From CAYLZW01 sp964388085 (lineage in GTDB: Bacteria > Myxococcota > UBA727 > CAYLZW01): a stretch of DNA of 6,727 nucleotides. Below are positions 1 through 6,332 of the stretch, in pieces. Location of the stretch: NCBI GenBank assembly GCA_964388085.1, contig CAYLZW010000306.1, forward strand, positions 1 to 6,727, written 5' to 3'. Each line of letters starts with the position of its first letter. Within the stretch, counting starts at the first letter, position 1. The notes under the pieces are model-generated. The model searched no databases and was not told the origin of the DNA. It saw nothing but the letters and a program-made list of their open reading frames with translations. The translations under genes were made by a program, and so were the position numbers.

Positions 1-1163
1 GTCATGGAGCACACCATGGCCTCGAGCTTCACGAACTCCTTGTCGTCGACCTTCTGGCCCTCCGGGATGAGCTCGCCCATGCCGGGCAGCTTCTCGAGGA
101 GGCTCTGCACCGAGCCCATCTTCTTGATGGTGCGCAGCTGCTCGAGGAAGTCCTCCAGGGTGAAGCGCCCCTGGAGCATGCGCATGGCGTCCTTTTCGGC
201 CTTGTCCTGGTCGACGTGCTCCTCGAACTCCTTCACGAGCCCGACGACGTCACCCATGCCGAGGATGCGGCTCGCGAGTCCCGCCGGGCGGAACTCCTCG
301 AGCGCGTCCAGCTTCTCGCCCATGCCGAGGAACTTGATGGGCCGGCCCGTGATCTCCTTGATCGACAGCGCCGCGCCACCGCGCGCGTCACCGTCGAGCT
401 TCGTCATGATGAAGCCGTCGATGTCGAGCCGGTTGTGGAACTCGAGCGCCGTGCGCACCGCGTCCTGGCCCATCATGGCGTCGACGACGAGGTAGATGTT
501 GTCCGGCTTGGTGTTCTGCTTGATGGCCTCGAGCTCGCCCATGAGCTCGTCGTCGATGGAGAGGCGACCGGCGGTGTCGAACAGGAGCACGTCGCAGCGG
601 TGCTCCTTGGCCTTCTGGAACGCCTTCTTGCAGAGCTCGGGCGGAGGCACGCCCTCCTCGGCGTAGACCGGCACCCCGAGCTGCTCGCCGAGCACCTTCA
701 GCTGATCGACGGCGGCCGGACGATAGACGTCGGCCGCGACCAGCATCGGCTTCTTCTTGTTGCGCTGGAGAAAGCGCGCGAGCTTGCCGGTGGTCGTCGT
801 CTTACCGGTACCCTGCAGGCCCACCATCATGATGGTGCCGATGGGCTTCGCGAGCTGGACGTCGGTCTCGACGGGCCCCATGAGGGCCTCGAGCTCGTCG
901 TAGCAGATGCGGATGAAGTGCTCGGCCGGGCCGACCTTGAGCTTCTTGCCGTCCCTCTTCGCTTGCGTCGCGACGGTCTCGCCGACCGCCTTCTCCTTCA
1001 CGCGCGCGAGGAAGCCTTTGACGACGTTGAACTCGACGTCCGCCTCGAGGAGCGAGAGGCGCACCTCGCGCAGGGCCTTGTCGATGTTGGACTCGCTCAG
1101 CTCTGCCTGACCCTGCAGCAGGTTCTTGGCGGAGCGAAAGCCCTTGGAGACGGTCTCGAGCAT
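1..1163 (-). CDS. ffh: Signal recognition particle protein Ffh (SRP54), 3' end cut off by window edge
   Basis: Ffh is the GTPase of the signal recognition particle. It binds 4.5S RNA and the signal sequences of nascent membrane and secreted proteins, and docks with FtsY at the inner membrane. The visible 387 residues show the N domain (about 1-100), the G domain (about 105-295) and the beginning of the methionine-rich M domain. G-domain motifs are clear: P-loop GLQGTGKTTTT from G115, DVYRPAA, DTAGR at 196-200, TKLD at 254-257, and the closing GMGEKLDALEEF. The start ATG (1163-1161) is preceded by AGGAG nine bases upstream, and the N-terminus (MLETVSKGFRSAKNLL) is typical. About 60-100 C-terminal residues, including most of the signal-binding and RNA-binding M domain, lie outside the window. 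P-loop Thr119 stands where Ser or Ala is commoner, a mild variant. The membrane-protein gene upstream lies 61 bp away on the same strand, so co-transcription is possible. Confidence 0.97.
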   Translation of the reverse strand, partial: MLETVSKGFRSAKNLLQGQAELSESNIDKALREVRLSLLEADVEFNVVKGFLARVKEKAVGETVATQAKRDGKKLKVGPAEHFIRICYDELEALMGPVETDVQLAKPIGTIMMVGLQGTGKTTTTGKLARFLQRNKKKPMLVAADVYRPAAVDQLKVLGEQLGVPVYAEEGVPPPELCKKAFQKAKEHRCDVLLFDTAGRLSIDDELMGELEAIKQNTKPDNIYLVVDAMMGQDAVRTALEFHNRLDIDGFIMTKLDGDARGGAALSIKEITGRPIKFLGMGEKLDALEEFRPAGLASRILGMGDVVGLVKEFEEHVDQDKAEKDAMRMLQGRFTLEDFLEQLRTIKKMGSVQSLLEKLPGMGELIPEGQKVDDKEFVKLEAMVCSM

Positions 1164-1175
1164 GAACGGCTTCTC

Positions 1176-1196
1176 CTGCCTGCGGTCTACAGGCGG
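1176..1196 (-). repeat. Small inverted repeat directly upstream of the ffh Shine-Dalgarno
   Basis: On the minus strand GCCTG and CAGGC (1194-1190 and 1182-1178) are separated by a 7-base loop, and the 3' arm runs straight into the AGGAG of ffh. A 5-bp GC stem in a GC-rich genome can arise by chance. No U-tract follows, so this is not an intrinsic terminator. It is a possible small leader hairpin only. Confidence 0.2.
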
Positions 1197-1224
1197 ATCT
1201 CGTTGGGACGGAGAGCCTTCTAAC

Positions 1225-3465
1225 CTACGGATTGCTTGGCGGAAGCACAGTCCCGCGCGCGGCCAGGCTGAGAGCCCAGCCGAGCGCGTACGCCGAGGCG
1301 CCGACCAGCGTGGAACCCACGAGCCCCAGCGACGGCGCGAGGGTGGCGTGCAGGGCGGTGGCGCCGACCCCGGCGGTGGCGTTGATGGCGTACAGCCACG
1401 GGGCGCTGCCGGGGGCGCGCACGGACGCGTCCCGGATGAGGGCGGGGAAGCCGAGGCCGAGGGGCGCCGCGACGACCGCGGCGACGAGCGCCGACGCCAA
1501 CGCGCGCGCGAAGCTCGGCCAGCCGAGCGCCCCTAGCGCGACCAGCAGCGGCGGCGCGATGACGGACGCGGTCGCGAGCAAGGCGCTCGCGCCAAGCGCG
1601 CTCGAGAGCCGCACCCGGCGGGCCGACAAGGCGAGCGCTCCGAGGCCGGCGCCGACCAGCATCCCTCCGACGACGGCCGCGAAGGCCACCTGTGGGCGCC
1701 CGCAGAGGAGCGTCAGCCGCTGCGCGAGCGCGATCTCCACGAGCATGAAGCCGAGGCCCAGCGTCGCCGCCACGCCGAGGTGTGGCAGCGCCGGGCGGCC
1801 GCCGTCTCTCGGGCGACGAAGCCAGAGCGGCAGCACGATCGCGAGCAGGGCGACGAGCGTCGCGAGCGCACCCACCCAGGCGACCGCGGCCTCGGCGAGC
1901 GCCGGACCCTCGATGCGCAGGCGCGCGCGCTCGCTTGGGTCCACGTCGTCGCTGAGGCGGTGGAAGAACGGCCGCTCGTCGGTGGGGAGGTCCTTGCCGG
2001 TGCTCGCGGGCGCGCGCTTCACGACGATGCCCGGCGGCGCGGGCACGTCCGCGAGCGCCGTCGGCCGCGCGAACACGAGCAAGCCCGCGAAGAACGGGTC
2101 CGGCTTGATGGAGTCGAGCAGCGCCAGGTGCTCGTCGAGCTGGGCCTCCGTTACACCGCGCTCGCGCAGGGCGGCGCGCGCGAGATCGGCGAGCAGCTCT
2201 ATCTGGGACGTGGGCCGCGTCATGTAGAGCACGCCGTCGTCCTCGAGGTGCGCGAGCAGCGTCCGCAGGCTCTCGCGCGTCAACAGGAAGTCTTCCGCCA
2301 GGCGCAGCGCCGAGGCCGCCACGGCCGCGTTCGAGATCGTGTGCACGGCGACGATGTGGTGCCAGCGCTCGTCCGTGCGCTCGAGGAAGGAGCGGGCCTC
2401 GTCGACGTGCAGCGCCACGCGCTCGTTCGTCAGCGCGCGCCTCGAGGTGGGCATGCGCACGCTCAAGGCCGCGCGCACCACCGCGGACGAGACCTCCACG
2501 GCGTCGACGTGGGCGGCGCCATGGGCGAGCGCGCGCGCGACCTCGTAGCCGGCGGCGCTGCCGATGACGAGCACGCGCTTGCCTTCCGTGGGCTTGGCGA
2601 GGAACGACGCCGAGGCCGCGTCGTGCGGCGGGTGTCGGCCGACGTCGGGCTCGGGCGCGCGGGCGAGGGCGGCGCCGAGATCGATGAGCAGCGCGGGCGA
2701 GGGCGAGGCCGGGACGACGTCGACGCGGCCGTCCGAGCGATCGAAGGTCGTGAGCGCGCCGGCCTCGTCGAGCTTGCGCAGCCCGACGGTGGCGGGCAGG
2801 TCGCCGATGAGCTTGTCCACCGTCGGCCGGGGCAGCGGGGCCATGCCGGGGATGACGCCGAACAACGACGCGGCGCCGACCGCGAGCGCGATCCCTTGCA
2901 GCCACTGCCGGCCGGTCAGCAGCGCTCCAGCGAGGCCCGCGAGAGCCCCCGCCAGCGACGCGCAGCCGAAGGTGCCGAGCGCGTCGAGCAGCAGCACCGA
3001 GAGCGCGCCGCCGAGCCCGGCGCCGAGGAGATCGGCGGCGTACACACGCGGGGCGTCGTCGGGGAAGCGCTCGAGCAGCGCCGCCAGGCTGAGCGCCAGG
3101 CCGATGAACGGCAGGCACAGCACCAGGAGGGCGACGCCGAAGGTGAGGGCGTCGGGCAGCGACGTCGCGACGCGCAGCGGCTCGAGCTCGGCGACGAGCG
3201 TGACCAGCAACGCCAGCGGCGCGCCCGCGCCGACGAGCACCGCGCCGACGAGCGGCGCGTGCTCGTGCTTCACCCAGCGCGGCCGGATGGCGAGCACCGT
3301 GCAGGCGACGCCGCCCCCGAGCATCGCGGCCGAGAGCGCGAGGAAGGCGAAGGGCGGCCACGTGACCTGCGCGACCGCACGCATGAGCGCCATCTCGGCC
3401 ACGAACACCGCGAGCCCGAGGAGCGCGAGGCCGACGAGATCTCGGGTTGCAGGGTGCTCTTGCAC
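1225..3465 (-). CDS. Polytopic membrane protein with a spermidine-synthase-like domain
   Basis: This protein of about 746 residues belongs to the membrane-fused spermidine-synthase-like family, whose function is not established. Roughly seven hydrophobic segments (about 10-245) include a YAADLLGAGLGGAL stretch. A Rossmann-type methyltransferase-fold domain follows, with VIGSAAG at 300-306, an acidic end of strand 2 at E324, and D355-R358. Next come the family signatures TDERPFFHR (D496-H502) and GLGFMLVEIALAQRLTLLCG (M574, E577), then about seven more membrane segments to the C-terminus. The strand holding the catalytic Asp motif in true spermidine synthases (YDVIxxDxxDP) reads WHHIVAVHT (368-376), so polyamine synthesis is doubtful. 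I chose the GTG at 3465, just before the first membrane segment. The frame stays open to a TTG at 3540, but that extension has weaker third-position GC and is Gly/Arg-rich. AGAGGA lies only 3 bases before this GTG, a short spacing. The gene is divergent from the dehydrogenase pair and 61 bp upstream of ffh. Confidence 0.87.
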   Translation of the reverse strand: MQEHPATRDLVGLALLGLAVFVAEMALMRAVAQVTWPPFAFLALSAAMLGGGVACTVLAIRPRWVKHEHAPLVGAVLVGAGAPLALLVTLVAELEPLRVATSLPDALTFGVALLVLCLPFIGLALSLAALLERFPDDAPRVYAADLLGAGLGGALSVLLLDALGTFGCASLAGALAGLAGALLTGRQWLQGIALAVGAASLFGVIPGMAPLPRPTVDKLIGDLPATVGLRKLDEAGALTTFDRSDGRVDVVPASPSPALLIDLGAALARAPEPDVGRHPPHDAASASFLAKPTEGKRVLVIGSAAGYEVARALAHGAAHVDAVEVSSAVVRAALSVRMPTSRRALTNERVALHVDEARSFLERTDERWHHIVAVHTISNAAVAASALRLAEDFLLTRESLRTLLAHLEDDGVLYMTRPTSQIELLADLARAALRERGVTEAQLDEHLALLDSIKPDPFFAGLLVFARPTALADVPAPPGIVVKRAPASTGKDLPTDERPFFHRLSDDVDPSERARLRIEGPALAEAAVAWVGALATLVALLAIVLPLWLRRPRDGGRPALPHLGVAATLGLGFMLVEIALAQRLTLLCGRPQVAFAAVVGGMLVGAGLGALALSARRVRLSSALGASALLATASVIAPPLLVALGALGWPSFARALASALVAAVVAAPLGLGFPALIRDASVRAPGSAPWLYAINATAGVGATALHATLAPSLGLVGSTLVGASAYALGWALSLAARGTVLPPSNP

Positions 3466-3466
3466 A

Positions 3467-3527
3467 GGTCCTCTCGAGCAGCCGCCCGAACGCGCCCCGC
3501 CGTTTGCGCGGAGCGGCAAAGAGGACC
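3467..3527. repeat. 8-bp inverted repeat GGTCCTCT...AGAGGACC flanking the divergent spacer
   Basis: GGTCCTCT (3467-3474) and AGAGGACC (3520-3527) are perfect inverted copies separated by 45 bp. Their centres are 53 bp apart, close to five helical turns. Each copy reads as a purine-rich ribosome-binding-like sequence towards its own gene: AGAGGACC is followed by T-GTG on the minus strand and by CATC-ATG on the plus strand. It may be a pair of operator half-sites or simply two similar Shine-Dalgarno sequences. Confidence 0.4.
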
Positions 3528-3540
3528 CATCATGGGCCAA

Positions 3541-3552
3541 CGTCGTACGACG
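3541..3552. repeat. 12-bp perfect palindrome CGTCGTACGACG
   Basis: CGTCGTACGACG equals its own reverse complement. It lies in the leader if translation of the subunit 3 gene starts at GTG 3568, or in codons 4-7 if it starts at ATG 3532. Its position 16 bp before the preferred start suits a repressor site, but a 12-bp palindrome can occur by chance in several kilobases of GC-rich DNA. Confidence 0.35.
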
Positions 3553-3567
3553 CGGAAAGGTGCCGAC

Positions 3568-4191
3568 GTGTCTTTCGAGATCGACCGCCGAAACCTGCTG
3601 CGCACCGGCGCCGTCCTCGGGGCCGTGGCCGCGCTCGATGGCTGCCGCAGGGGCGCTGACGACGACGACGGGAAGGCGAAGCGAGGCGCGCGCCCAGCGT
3701 CACCGGCGGAGGCTGCGCTGCCCGTGCTCACGGCCGTCGCCGAGCGCATCCTGCCGTCGGATGGCGCCGGGCCGGGCGCGCGCGAGGCGAACGTCGGCGG
3801 CTTCCTCGAGAACGCGCTCGCGGACCGGCGGCTCGCCCACCTGCGCCCGCTCCTGCAGCGGGGGGCCGCTTTTCTCGACGACGCCGCCCGCGAGGAGCGC
3901 GCGAAGTCCGCGCAGCCGGCCGGCGGCTTCACGGCGTTGTCCGACGAGCAGCGCGACGAGCTGCTCGAGCGGCTGGCGCGCCGGGAGCTGCGGCCGACCG
4001 ACTTCGACGGCAACGCGTTCGTGCGCATCATGGTGGCGCTGACGCTCGAGGGCTTCCTCGGGGACCCGAAGCACGGCGGCAACGAAGGCCGCGCGGCGTG
4101 GACGTGGCTTGGCTTCGATCCGGCCGGCCGGAACGCGATCGCGCACGCGGGCGGGCACGCGACGGGGCAGCCGGGCGGGGGGCACCGATGA
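3568..4191 (+). CDS. Gluconate 2-dehydrogenase subunit 3 family protein with Tat signal (hitchhiker subunit)
   Basis: This 207-residue protein is the likely small, non-catalytic subunit of the flavin dehydrogenase encoded next. In characterised gluconate, fructose and FAD-glucose dehydrogenases, the small subunit carries the twin-arginine signal and takes the folded flavoprotein across the inner membrane with it. Here DRRNLLR (R7-R8) is followed by a short hydrophobic run ending in AALDGC (C26). That resembles a lipobox, but Asp at -2 is not normally accepted. An acidic patch DDDD (31-34) follows. The family core is clear: LPVLTAVAERILPSD (about 51-65), GPGAREANVGGFL, FTALSDEQRDELL, and near the C-terminus EGFLGDPKHGGN (G165-N172) followed by AWTWLGFDP. 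I prefer GTG 3568, with AGGTG five bases upstream and GC-rich third positions beginning there. ATG 3532 would add 12 residues and has AGAGGA before it. The stop overlaps the next start as ATGA, implying translational coupling. Confidence 0.88.
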   Translation: MSFEIDRRNLLRTGAVLGAVAALDGCRRGADDDDGKAKRGARPASPAEAALPVLTAVAERILPSDGAGPGAREANVGGFLENALADRRLAHLRPLLQRGAAFLDDAAREERAKSAQPAGGFTALSDEQRDELLERLARRELRPTDFDGNAFVRIMVALTLEGFLGDPKHGGNEGRAAWTWLGFDPAGRNAIAHAGGHATGQPGGGHR

Positions 4192-5804
4192 GCGCCGCCT
4201 ATGACGTCGTCATCATCGGCTCGGGCGCGGGTGGCTCTCCCGTCGCCGAGCGGCTCGCGAGCGCGGGCGCGAAGGTCCTGCTGGTCGAGCGCGGCCGCCG
4301 CTTCGTGCGCGAGGACTTCGATCGCGACGAGATCGAGTGGTGCCGCCGCGATCGCTTTGTCCCGTCACCGAGGTCCGATCCGCACATGCGGCGCGACGAC
4401 GAAGGCGCGCGCGCGACGCCGAGCACGGACGGCTGGATCAGCACCGTCGTCGGCGGCGGCACCGTGCACATGGGCGGCTATATGTTGCGCGCCCATGACG
4501 ACGACGCGCGGCAGGCTGCGCGCGTCCAGGGCGTCGAAGGGCAGAGCGCGCTCGACTGGCCCATCCCGTTCCGCGAGCTCGCGAGGCACTACGAGGCGGC
4601 CGAGCGGGAGCTCGGGGTCAGCGGCGCGCCCTACGAGGGCGCCATGCCGCCGCTGGCGGACCACCCGCTCGGGCTTCGCGTCGACGAGGCCGCCAAGGCA
4701 AACGGCATGTCCTGTCGCAAGACGCCGCGCGGCATCTTGACGGCGCCGCGCCCCGGCGACGACCGGCGGGTCTGCAGCTACCATGATCTGTGCGCCAGCT
4801 ACGGCTGCCCCGAGGACGCGAAGGCGTCCATGACCGCGACGTATCTCCGGCGCGCCGAGCGCAGCGGGAACCTGACGCTGTGGCCGAACACGCGCGCGCT
4901 CGCGCTGATCCCGTCCCCCGACAACAAGAGCGCGGCCGGCGTGCGCGTGCTGAAGCAGGGGGAGGGGCAGCTCGACGTGAAGGCGCGCGTCGTCGTCGTG
5001 GCCTGCGGCGCCATCGAGAGCGCTCGGCTCTTGTTGCTCTCGGGGGGACCGTTCGCGAGCGAGCAGGTGGGCAAGAACCTCTGGTTCTCTCTCTTCGTCG
5101 AGGCGTCCGGCTTCTTCGACAAGGCGAAGCACGGCGCCGTCGAGCAGCTCATGGCGGGCAGCCCCTTTCTGAACCGCACGCTCATGCAGGGCGGTCACTT
5201 GAGCGCCGCGCGCGCGAAGGCCGCCGGCGTCGATCGCACGGGGACGCTGCAGATGGGCTTCGTGCACGACAACCCCATCCATCGCGCCGAGCGGGTGGCG
5301 ACGGAGGGCGGGCTTCTGTGGGGCGCGAAGCTGAAGCAGGAGCTCGTGCGGGCGTTCACGGGCGGGCGCACCGTCGTCGTCGAGGGCTTCGGCGAGTCGC
5401 TGCCGCACCCGGGCGCTTACGTGGACCTCGACCCGCACACGCGCGATCCGTTCGGCAAGCCGTCCGCGCGCATCACCTACAGCCATCACCCTCGTGACAG
5501 CGTCGTCGCGCGCGAGATGGCGAAGGACGCGCGCGCCGTGCTCCTGTCCATGGGCGCCGACGACATCCGCGTGACGCGGGCCCTCGACGAGACCACGGTG
5601 CTGCAAGGCGGCACCTGCCGCATGGGCACGTCGCCGGCGGACAGCGTCGTCGGCCCGGACGGCTGCATGCACGGGCTCACGAACGTGTTCGTCAGCGACG
5701 GCGGCGCCCTGCCGTCGAGCACCACCGTGCCCATCACCCTCACCATCGTCGCCAACGCGCTGCGCACGAGCGAGCACATCAAGCAGCGGCTCGCAGCGCT
5801 TTAG
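4188..5804 (+). CDS. GMC-family FAD oxidoreductase, catalytic subunit of a gluconate/sugar dehydrogenase-type complex
   Basis: This 538-residue flavoprotein should oxidise an alcohol, polyol or sugar; the substrate cannot be read from the sequence. It has no signal peptide: the FAD-binding fold begins at once, with GSGAGG at 11-16 and the ribose-binding acid E34. GGGTVH (89-94) is the GMC N-terminal signature, although the following residue, usually Trp, is Met. Cysteines C196, C202 and C207 (C-x5-C-x4-C) in VCSYHDLCASYGCPEDAK fall where direct-electron-transfer FAD dehydrogenases bind an Fe-S cluster. The C-terminal domain has LQGGTCRMG (472-480), SVVGPDGCMHGLTNVFVSDG, and VPITLTIVANALR from V514. 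Members normally have HxxGTxRMG and VNPTLTI, so the catalytic His and His/Asn positions are Leu472 and Pro515 here. The start is the ATG of the ATGA overlap with the subunit 3 gene. The frame extends 30 codons further upstream, but that is out-of-frame reading of the previous gene. Export is probably by hitchhiking on the Tat-bearing partner. No cytochrome c gene follows. Confidence 0.92.
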   Translation: MSAAYDVVIIGSGAGGSPVAERLASAGAKVLLVERGRRFVREDFDRDEIEWCRRDRFVPSPRSDPHMRRDDEGARATPSTDGWISTVVGGGTVHMGGYMLRAHDDDARQAARVQGVEGQSALDWPIPFRELARHYEAAERELGVSGAPYEGAMPPLADHPLGLRVDEAAKANGMSCRKTPRGILTAPRPGDDRRVCSYHDLCASYGCPEDAKASMTATYLRRAERSGNLTLWPNTRALALIPSPDNKSAAGVRVLKQGEGQLDVKARVVVVACGAIESARLLLLSGGPFASEQVGKNLWFSLFVEASGFFDKAKHGAVEQLMAGSPFLNRTLMQGGHLSAARAKAAGVDRTGTLQMGFVHDNPIHRAERVATEGGLLWGAKLKQELVRAFTGGRTVVVEGFGESLPHPGAYVDLDPHTRDPFGKPSARITYSHHPRDSVVAREMAKDARAVLLSMGADDIRVTRALDETTVLQGGTCRMGTSPADSVVGPDGCMHGLTNVFVSDGGALPSSTTVPITLTIVANALRTSEHIKQRLAAL

Positions 5805-5912
5805 GCCCGCTGCAGCCGCGCGCCTTTGCGGTGCCAGCGACCACGAGCTCTTCGATGCCATCCCGGGCTGCGCGCCGCCGAAAGCTCCTCATCGGGGTAG
5901 GCGCGACGTCCG

Positions 5913-6173
5913 TCACCCCGTGCGGCCGACCTTCTGCTCGAGCGTGCCCTTGTAGACGAGGCCCATGAGGTCCGTGCAGCCGCCGATGGGCTCGTCGCCG
6001 AAGAAGATCTGCGGCACCGTGCGCTGGCCGGTGGTCTGCCGCAGCCAGGCGCGCTTGTCGAAGTCACCGTCGACGTCGATCTCCTCGAACGGGATGTCGT
6101 GCTCCTCGAGGATCCGCTTGGCTCGATGGCAGTACCCGCACCAAGGAGTCGTGTAGATGCGCACGGCTTTCAC
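5913..6173 (-). CDS. grxC: Dithiol glutaredoxin, GrxC-like
   Basis: This is a complete 86-residue glutaredoxin, the normal length for bacterial GrxC-type proteins. It would be a cytoplasmic thiol-disulfide oxidoreductase that reduces protein disulfides and glutathione mixed disulfides using glutathione. The active site is TTPWCGYC (C12, C15), with Gly in place of the commoner Pro. The glutathione-binding cis-proline loop is TVPQIFF (P54), and GGCTDL (64-69) is the second glutathione-binding turn. The start is GTG at 6173, seven bases after GGTGA in GGAGAAGGTGA, a good Shine-Dalgarno match. Upstream reading in this frame continues to 6566 but gives no recognisable protein and is antisense to the next gene. 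The gene is convergent with the flavoprotein gene, separated by 108 bp in which I see no clear terminator hairpin. A functional link to the dehydrogenase is not implied. Confidence 0.95.
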   Translation of the reverse strand: MKAVRIYTTPWCGYCHRAKRILEEHDIPFEEIDVDGDFDKRAWLRQTTGQRTVPQIFFGDEPIGGCTDLMGLVYKGTLEQKVGRTG

Positions 6174-6332
6174 GACGGACTCACCTTCTCCCCCGCCGCA
6201 GATCTCGCGCGGTCCCCCCACTCTCAGTTGAGCCTCGTGCACGTGAACCTGCAAGTGGCGGACACCCCCCGCGCAGGTCGCGCGACGAACAAGCGCCTTT
6301 TGGCGGGCGCCTCCGCGCGTTACACGCGGTGC
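6174..6332. promoter_or_regulatory. Divergent spacer between glutaredoxin gene and right-edge gene
   Basis: This 159-bp stretch separates two divergently read genes and should hold promoters for both. No clear -35/-10 pair could be assigned. It contains overlapping hexamer palindromes GTGCAC and CACGTG near 6237-6245, and a 5-bp inverted repeat CGCGT-TAC-ACGCG at 6316-6328, just before the plus-strand ATG. No ribosome-binding site precedes that ATG. Confidence 0.35.

Larger units (their letters stand above)
3466..3567. promoter_or_regulatory. Divergent control region between the membrane-protein gene and the dehydrogenase operon
   Basis: This 102-bp spacer must supply 5' signals for genes on both strands. 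No convincing -35/-10 pair is visible, which is common in GC-rich genomes. It contains two copies of AGAGGACC in opposite orientation, each near a candidate start codon, and a 12-bp palindrome. It also decides the start of the plus-strand gene: ATG 3532 is preceded by AGAGGA six bases away, and GTG 3568 by AGGTG five bases away. The 12 codons between these two starts have five A/T third positions, unlike the rest of the gene. This favours GTG 3568 and leaves 3532-3567 as leader. Confidence 0.45.

Noticed and set aside
216..1223. Plus-strand 335-codon frame opposite ffh
   Set aside because: Antisense shadow of ffh; the translation is low-complexity Leu/Glu/Arg/His-rich with no family features.
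1220..3361. Minus-strand 713-codon open frame overlapping the membrane protein gene
   Set aside because: Arg/Ala-rich translation without motifs. The alternative frame has clear membrane segments and family signatures.
1780..3531. Very long open plus-strand frame leading into the subunit 3 gene
   Set aside because: It is antisense to the membrane protein, reads as Arg/Glu/His-rich low-complexity sequence, and is a by-product of high GC. Only the part from about 3532/3568 is real.
3466..3540. TTG-initiated 25-residue extension of the membrane protein
   Set aside because: Rare start codon, weaker third-position GC, Gly/Arg-rich sequence, and it would overlap the opposing ATG 3532. Not fully excluded.
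4365..5861. Minus-strand 498-codon frame opposite the GMC gene
   Set aside because: Antisense to an unmistakable flavoprotein; the translation has no recognisable domain.
5805..5912. Possible bidirectional terminator between convergent genes
   Set aside because: Only GCAGCC/GGCTGC separated by about 48 bases and a short GCTGCAGC palindrome were found; no compact stem with a T-run.
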